Assembly: GCF_014640555.1 (NCBI RefSeq)
Contig: NZ_BMHE01000003.1
Span: 186,001-250,000 of the forward strand
Source of the DNA: Paenibacillus marchantiophytorum
GTDB lineage: Bacteria; Bacillota; Bacilli; Paenibacillales; NBRC-103111
Direction: 5' to 3'
Length of the DNA: 64,000 nt
Position 1 is the first letter of the stretch; the number at the start of each line of letters is the position of its first letter. This document shows, piece by piece, positions 60,907 through 64,000 of the stretch. Both the position numbers and the translations under genes were made by a program. The notes beneath the pieces are model-generated. The model ran no database searches. It had not been told where the DNA came from and saw nothing but the letters and a program-made list of their open reading frames with translations.

Positions 60907-61620
60907 CTATTTCGCATCATGAAAAATAATCCCTAAACTGTATCTCGTACCTGTTGTCACAGTACTTACACCATGTCGGAGTGTAGTTTTGTAATACCCG
61001 CGCGTTCCTGATTGGGGACGATGATTCGTAGGGAAGACCAGCCCCTCTCCTTGATCCAATGTGATGACATGGCCCCGACTTTGCGCCCTCGGCCTTTGCT
61101 CCACCAGTAAGAATTCCCCGCCTGAGAAATCTTCTTCTCTTTGATTCAGAGCGAACACCACCTGAAAGGGAAAGCACACATTCCCGTATAAATCCTGATG
61201 CAAACAATTGTATCCGCCTGTTTCATATTTCAGGATCAACGGGGTTGGCCGATTCTGTCCTTCTAGATGACATAGATCAAGGAATTCTGCTAATGTTGCC
61301 GGATACGTAGCAGGTTGGCCCAATTGCCCCAGCCAACGGTTAGCTGTTATCGCAAGTTCAGGGTATAAACCCTCTCGAAGCTGCAGCAGCAATGGTGGCA
61401 GCGGTGTATTGTAATATTTGTACTCTCCAATCCCAAAACGGTACCTTGCCATATCGATGGTCGTTCGAAAGCAATCCTCTTCCTCATATCCGCTGATGAC
61501 ATCCTCACAATCCTGTTTATTTAACAAACCAGGCAATTTGGCATACCCCTGTTCATCCAGCGATTGCTGGATAGAGTGCCAATTCAGATTTTCTAAACTT
61601 TGTTGCAGTTGCTTAGGCAT
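60907..61620 (-). CDS. 2-oxoglutarate/Fe(II)-dependent oxygenase family protein
   Basis: 237 aa. Jelly-roll dioxygenase of the COG3826 type: iron ligands H-x-D in CLHQDLYGNVCFPFQV and the distal His in TTLRHGVSTV, with Arg of GTRYSLGIIFHD binding 2-oxoglutarate. Complete at both ends. The protein probably hydroxylates a protein or small molecule; substrate unknown. Its own transcript (terminator downstream at 60819). Confidence 0.88.
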   Translation of the reverse strand: MPKQLQQSLENLNWHSIQQSLDEQGYAKLPGLLNKQDCEDVISGYEEEDCFRTTIDMARYRFGIGEYKYYNTPLPPLLLQLREGLYPELAITANRWLGQLGQPATYPATLAEFLDLCHLEGQNRPTPLILKYETGGYNCLHQDLYGNVCFPFQVVFALNQREEDFSGGEFLLVEQRPRAQSRGHVITLDQGEGLVFPTNHRPQSGTRGYYKTTLRHGVSTVTTGTRYSLGIIFHDAK

Positions 61621-61741
61621 GTTGCGTACCCCCCAGTTTATGAGCTGCTTATTTACTTCTGGGATCAGTATAACCGCAGCATTAAGTTTTTGTACGCATT
61701 CTCGAATGGATGAGCAAGATAACGAAAGAATGACAATTCGA

Positions 61742-64000
61742 TTACGCTGGTTTTTTCTTATTTTTCACGTTTTGATTGAGAAAATGGATGAGTGCTTGAT
61801 AGAAATCGCGTTCGTTTTCCACCTTTTGAAAACCATGACCCTCATTCCGCTTGAGCATATAAGGAACGTCTACATCCAGCTTGCGCAGCGCTTCAACCAT
61901 TTGATCGGATTCCGCCCTATTCACCCTTGGATCATTCACGCCTTGCACAATCATCAGCGGTGATTTGATTTGACTCGCGTGCAGCAAAGGGGATACCATT
62001 TCGAGCTGCTTCTTATCTTTAATGGGGTCACCTACCTGTTGAACCATCTGTGAGCGATTAAGTTCCCAATATGGTGGAATCGTGTTCATGAAGGTTAGGA
62101 GATTCGAAGGCCCTACGTAATCAATACCTGCTGCGTACAAATCAGGCGTGAAAGCCATGCCGGCTAGTGTCGCATATCCACCATAAGAAGTTCCATATAT
62201 CGCGATGCGTTCAGGGTCAGCTGTCCCCCTCTTGATCAGCCAGTTTACACCGTCGGTAATATCATTCTGCATCGCTTTGCCCCATTGTTTGTCACCGGCA
62301 TGCAAGAACGCTTTCCCATAGCCTGTAGAACCGCGGAAATTCAATTGAAGCACGGCATACCCTTGGCTGGCCAACAGCTGAACTTCCATCTGATACCCCC
62401 ATGAATCCCGAGCCCAAGGTCCTCCATGTGGATTGATAACTACAGGAAGTTTGTTAGGAGCAACGCCTTTGGGAAGCGTTAAGTAACCGTGAATAATTAA
62501 GCCATCCCTACTTTTAAAAGAAATCGGCTTCATGTCGGCCAGCTTAGACTCATCGATTTTCGGATGAATGTCATCTATTTTATCCAGCTTATCCGCCTTG
62601 CGGTCATATAAATAATAAGTGCCATATGATTTATCACTACCCGAATACAAAAGCAGTAGATTCTTATCCGGCGATCCGACTAGATTCCAATGGCGAGTAT
62701 TCAGCTTGGCCTCAATTTTGTGCGACAGCTCTTCAAATTCTTTGTCCAAGTAATGCATTTTCATATCATCCGTCTCATAGGATACGGCAAGCATCGCTTT
62801 CTTCTTGTAGGAAACGATAAAATTATCGATATCGACTTCGTCATTCTCATAGATGACTTCTGTCTCTTTCTTCGTAATCGGATCAAATTTCACTAAAGCT
62901 TGCTTATCCCGTCCAACGTTTGAAGCAGCATAGATTTGTTCATTATTAAAGGAGAACATGACTGGAATAAAGGTATCTTTTGCGTCAAAAGTAGTAATTT
63001 TGTCAAAAGCTTTGTCCTCGTCTTCTCTATAAAGCAGGCTGGTCGTATCGCCGTCTCTGGCAATCGCAGTCCGAATTTCACCCCAATTATCAGTCTGCCA
63101 GTACACGACGTTCCCGGGGTTCTGTATCTGCAACTTGGTATCTCCGGTACTCAGCTTAACCCGATATACATCCATAACTTTGGGATCACGTTTGTTCATT
63201 GTAAGCAAAAGCTCAAAGTCGCTTTCTTCCTTAGCTGGCAGGATGTCAAGCAAATCTGACTTTACGTTGGTATAGGGAGTTAGGTCCATATCTCCCGAAC
63301 CGTCAATGTGAACAGCGCGGATATGCTGATTTTCCGTTCCGCCGCTATCGACTGTATAGATGAGAATTTTGTCGGTAATCCATATTAAACTGTGAATGTT
63401 CTCATCCTTCGAGCTGGTGATTCGCGTGCTTTGCGTCTCCCCAACCTTTTGGATATGGACATTCATCCGATTCTCCCATGGCTGCAAGTAAGCCAGTGTT
63501 TTGCTGTCAGGCGAAAGCCTCATTGAAACCTTATCCGGCATCCGCACAAAGTCATCCAAAGAAACAAGACCTTGCGCTGTTTCTTCCTTTTGAGAAAGGG
63601 TACGATAAATAAATAAGACAAGCTGTGCACGGGTCACCTGGTTTTGCGGCATAAATTCCAATTGCTCCGTGATGAAGTTTTGTTTTAACTTCATGACGTC
63701 GTCGTGATGGACTTTGCCGATCGTTGTTTCATCTTTGAGCCATGCTTGAATGCCGTTATCTTGGAGTTGAAAAGCGCGAACGAGCAAACTCGCCATTTGT
63801 TCACGGGTTAGGGGAGAATCTGGCTGGTACAGCCCCTCATTGCCCTGCACAATGTTCTGCTCTTTCAAAGAATTGACCGCCTCGGCATAAGGACTCGTCA
63901 CTTTCACATCCGTAAACGCGTTTAACGATTTCGGTTTATTCAGCTTGAGCGCCTTGCTCAGCCATAAGGCCGCATCTCCCCGTGTAACAGCGTCATCTGG
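61742..64000 (-). CDS. SLH-domain S9 family peptidase (5' end outside window)
   Basis: At least 753 residues, open through the right edge; an internal GTG near 63907 is not the true start because family-like SLH sequence (VTRGDAALWLSKALKLNKP) continues upstream of it to 64000. SLH repeats occupy the visible N-terminus (AFTDVKVTSPYAEAVNSL ..., LTREQMASLLVRAF). A beta-propeller-like region (about 160-460 of the visible part) follows, then an alpha/beta hydrolase with catalytic Ser in IYGTSYGGYATLAG, Asp in VQGVNDPRVN and His in RNEGHGFQK. It is an acylaminoacyl-peptidase/oligopeptidase, here displayed on the cell surface. Confidence 0.9.
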   Translation of the reverse strand, partial: PDDAVTRGDAALWLSKALKLNKPKSLNAFTDVKVTSPYAEAVNSLKEQNIVQGNEGLYQPDSPLTREQMASLLVRAFQLQDNGIQAWLKDETTIGKVHHDDVMKLKQNFITEQLEFMPQNQVTRAQLVLFIYRTLSQKEETAQGLVSLDDFVRMPDKVSMRLSPDSKTLAYLQPWENRMNVHIQKVGETQSTRITSSKDENIHSLIWITDKILIYTVDSGGTENQHIRAVHIDGSGDMDLTPYTNVKSDLLDILPAKEESDFELLLTMNKRDPKVMDVYRVKLSTGDTKLQIQNPGNVVYWQTDNWGEIRTAIARDGDTTSLLYREDEDKAFDKITTFDAKDTFIPVMFSFNNEQIYAASNVGRDKQALVKFDPITKKETEVIYENDEVDIDNFIVSYKKKAMLAVSYETDDMKMHYLDKEFEELSHKIEAKLNTRHWNLVGSPDKNLLLLYSGSDKSYGTYYLYDRKADKLDKIDDIHPKIDESKLADMKPISFKSRDGLIIHGYLTLPKGVAPNKLPVVINPHGGPWARDSWGYQMEVQLLASQGYAVLQLNFRGSTGYGKAFLHAGDKQWGKAMQNDITDGVNWLIKRGTADPERIAIYGTSYGGYATLAGMAFTPDLYAAGIDYVGPSNLLTFMNTIPPYWELNRSQMVQQVGDPIKDKKQLEMVSPLLHASQIKSPLMIVQGVNDPRVNRAESDQMVEALRKLDVDVPYMLKRNEGHGFQKVENERDFYQALIHFLNQNVKNKKKPA

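Noticed and set aside
61418..61963. 181-codon plus-strand frame in the gap before the S9 peptidase end
   Set aside because: Mostly antisense to two real genes; no RBS and no recognisable domain.

Overview
The window looks like a chromosomal segment of a Paenibacillus-type, spore-forming, Gram-positive bacterium. The evidence is strong AGGAGG-type ribosome-binding sites, S-layer homology (SLH) domains on exported enzymes, an Lpl/Yes-type oligosaccharide ABC locus with a Cache-AraC regulator, stalk (copper-amine-oxidase N-like) domains, a CydABS oxidase and a ydaO-type cyclic di-AMP riboswitch. No rRNA, tRNA, CRISPR array, phage or intact insertion sequence was seen. Both ends cut through genes: a large secreted glycosidase-like protein on the left and an SLH-S9 peptidase on the right.

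Layout. 1-12.1 kb (all minus) is a plant-polysaccharide locus: a secreted GH99/WbsX-like protein, a GH105 unsaturated glucuronyl hydrolase, an unrecognised 584-aa enzyme-like protein, a lipoprotein binding protein, two permeases and a membrane-bound AraC regulator. 12.2-20 kb is eroding: five broken genes (a family with an internal deletion, two acetyltransferases, and both halves of a two-component system) surround an intact plus-strand trio of membrane proteins (AI-2E family, a PssA-like protein with a ruined active-site motif, DedA) and a stalk-domain protein. 20-26 kb holds a DUF3891 protein, an Rrf2 regulator with a nitroreductase, an HD-GYP protein, and a cyclic amidohydrolase divergent from an IclR regulator with two matching operators between them.

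26.2-29.4 kb is a cytochrome bd operon (38-aa membrane protein, cydA, cydB, cydS, cupredoxin) with an Fnr/Rex-type box. 29.6-36.1 kb holds a PAS kinase and a nikABCDE-type metal importer. 36.6-41.3 kb is visibly more GC-rich and holds a ComP/ComA-like pair and an SLH serine hydrolase. 42-48.1 kb is metal-related: a Tat-exported multicopper oxidase, a ZIP transporter and TatA in one operon; an ECF sigma factor with a membrane partner; and an arsR-flavoprotein pair with three ArsR-type operators. 48.7-57.6 kb carries nitrogen-compound functions (PucR regulator, DUF917 protein, NCS1 permease, MTA/SAH-type deaminase) and an acetyltransferase-ATPase pair. 57.8-64 kb has a riboswitch-controlled LysM-CAP protein, an M20 amidohydrolase following a wrecked flavin monooxygenase, a 2OG-Fe(II) oxygenase and the S9 peptidase.

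Four themes run through the window. First, five intergenic stretches share a GGAACTA/TAGTTCC repeat family, including two copies of 321 bp. Second, there are seven gene remnants. Third, several intact reading frames have lost family-defining catalytic residues. Fourth, good regulatory signals are visible (riboswitch, three ATCAA-N6-TTGAT sites, twin IclR-type palindromes, and a terminator-like hairpin that hides a ribosome-binding site). All identifications come from reading the sequence and recalling families; no database search was run.
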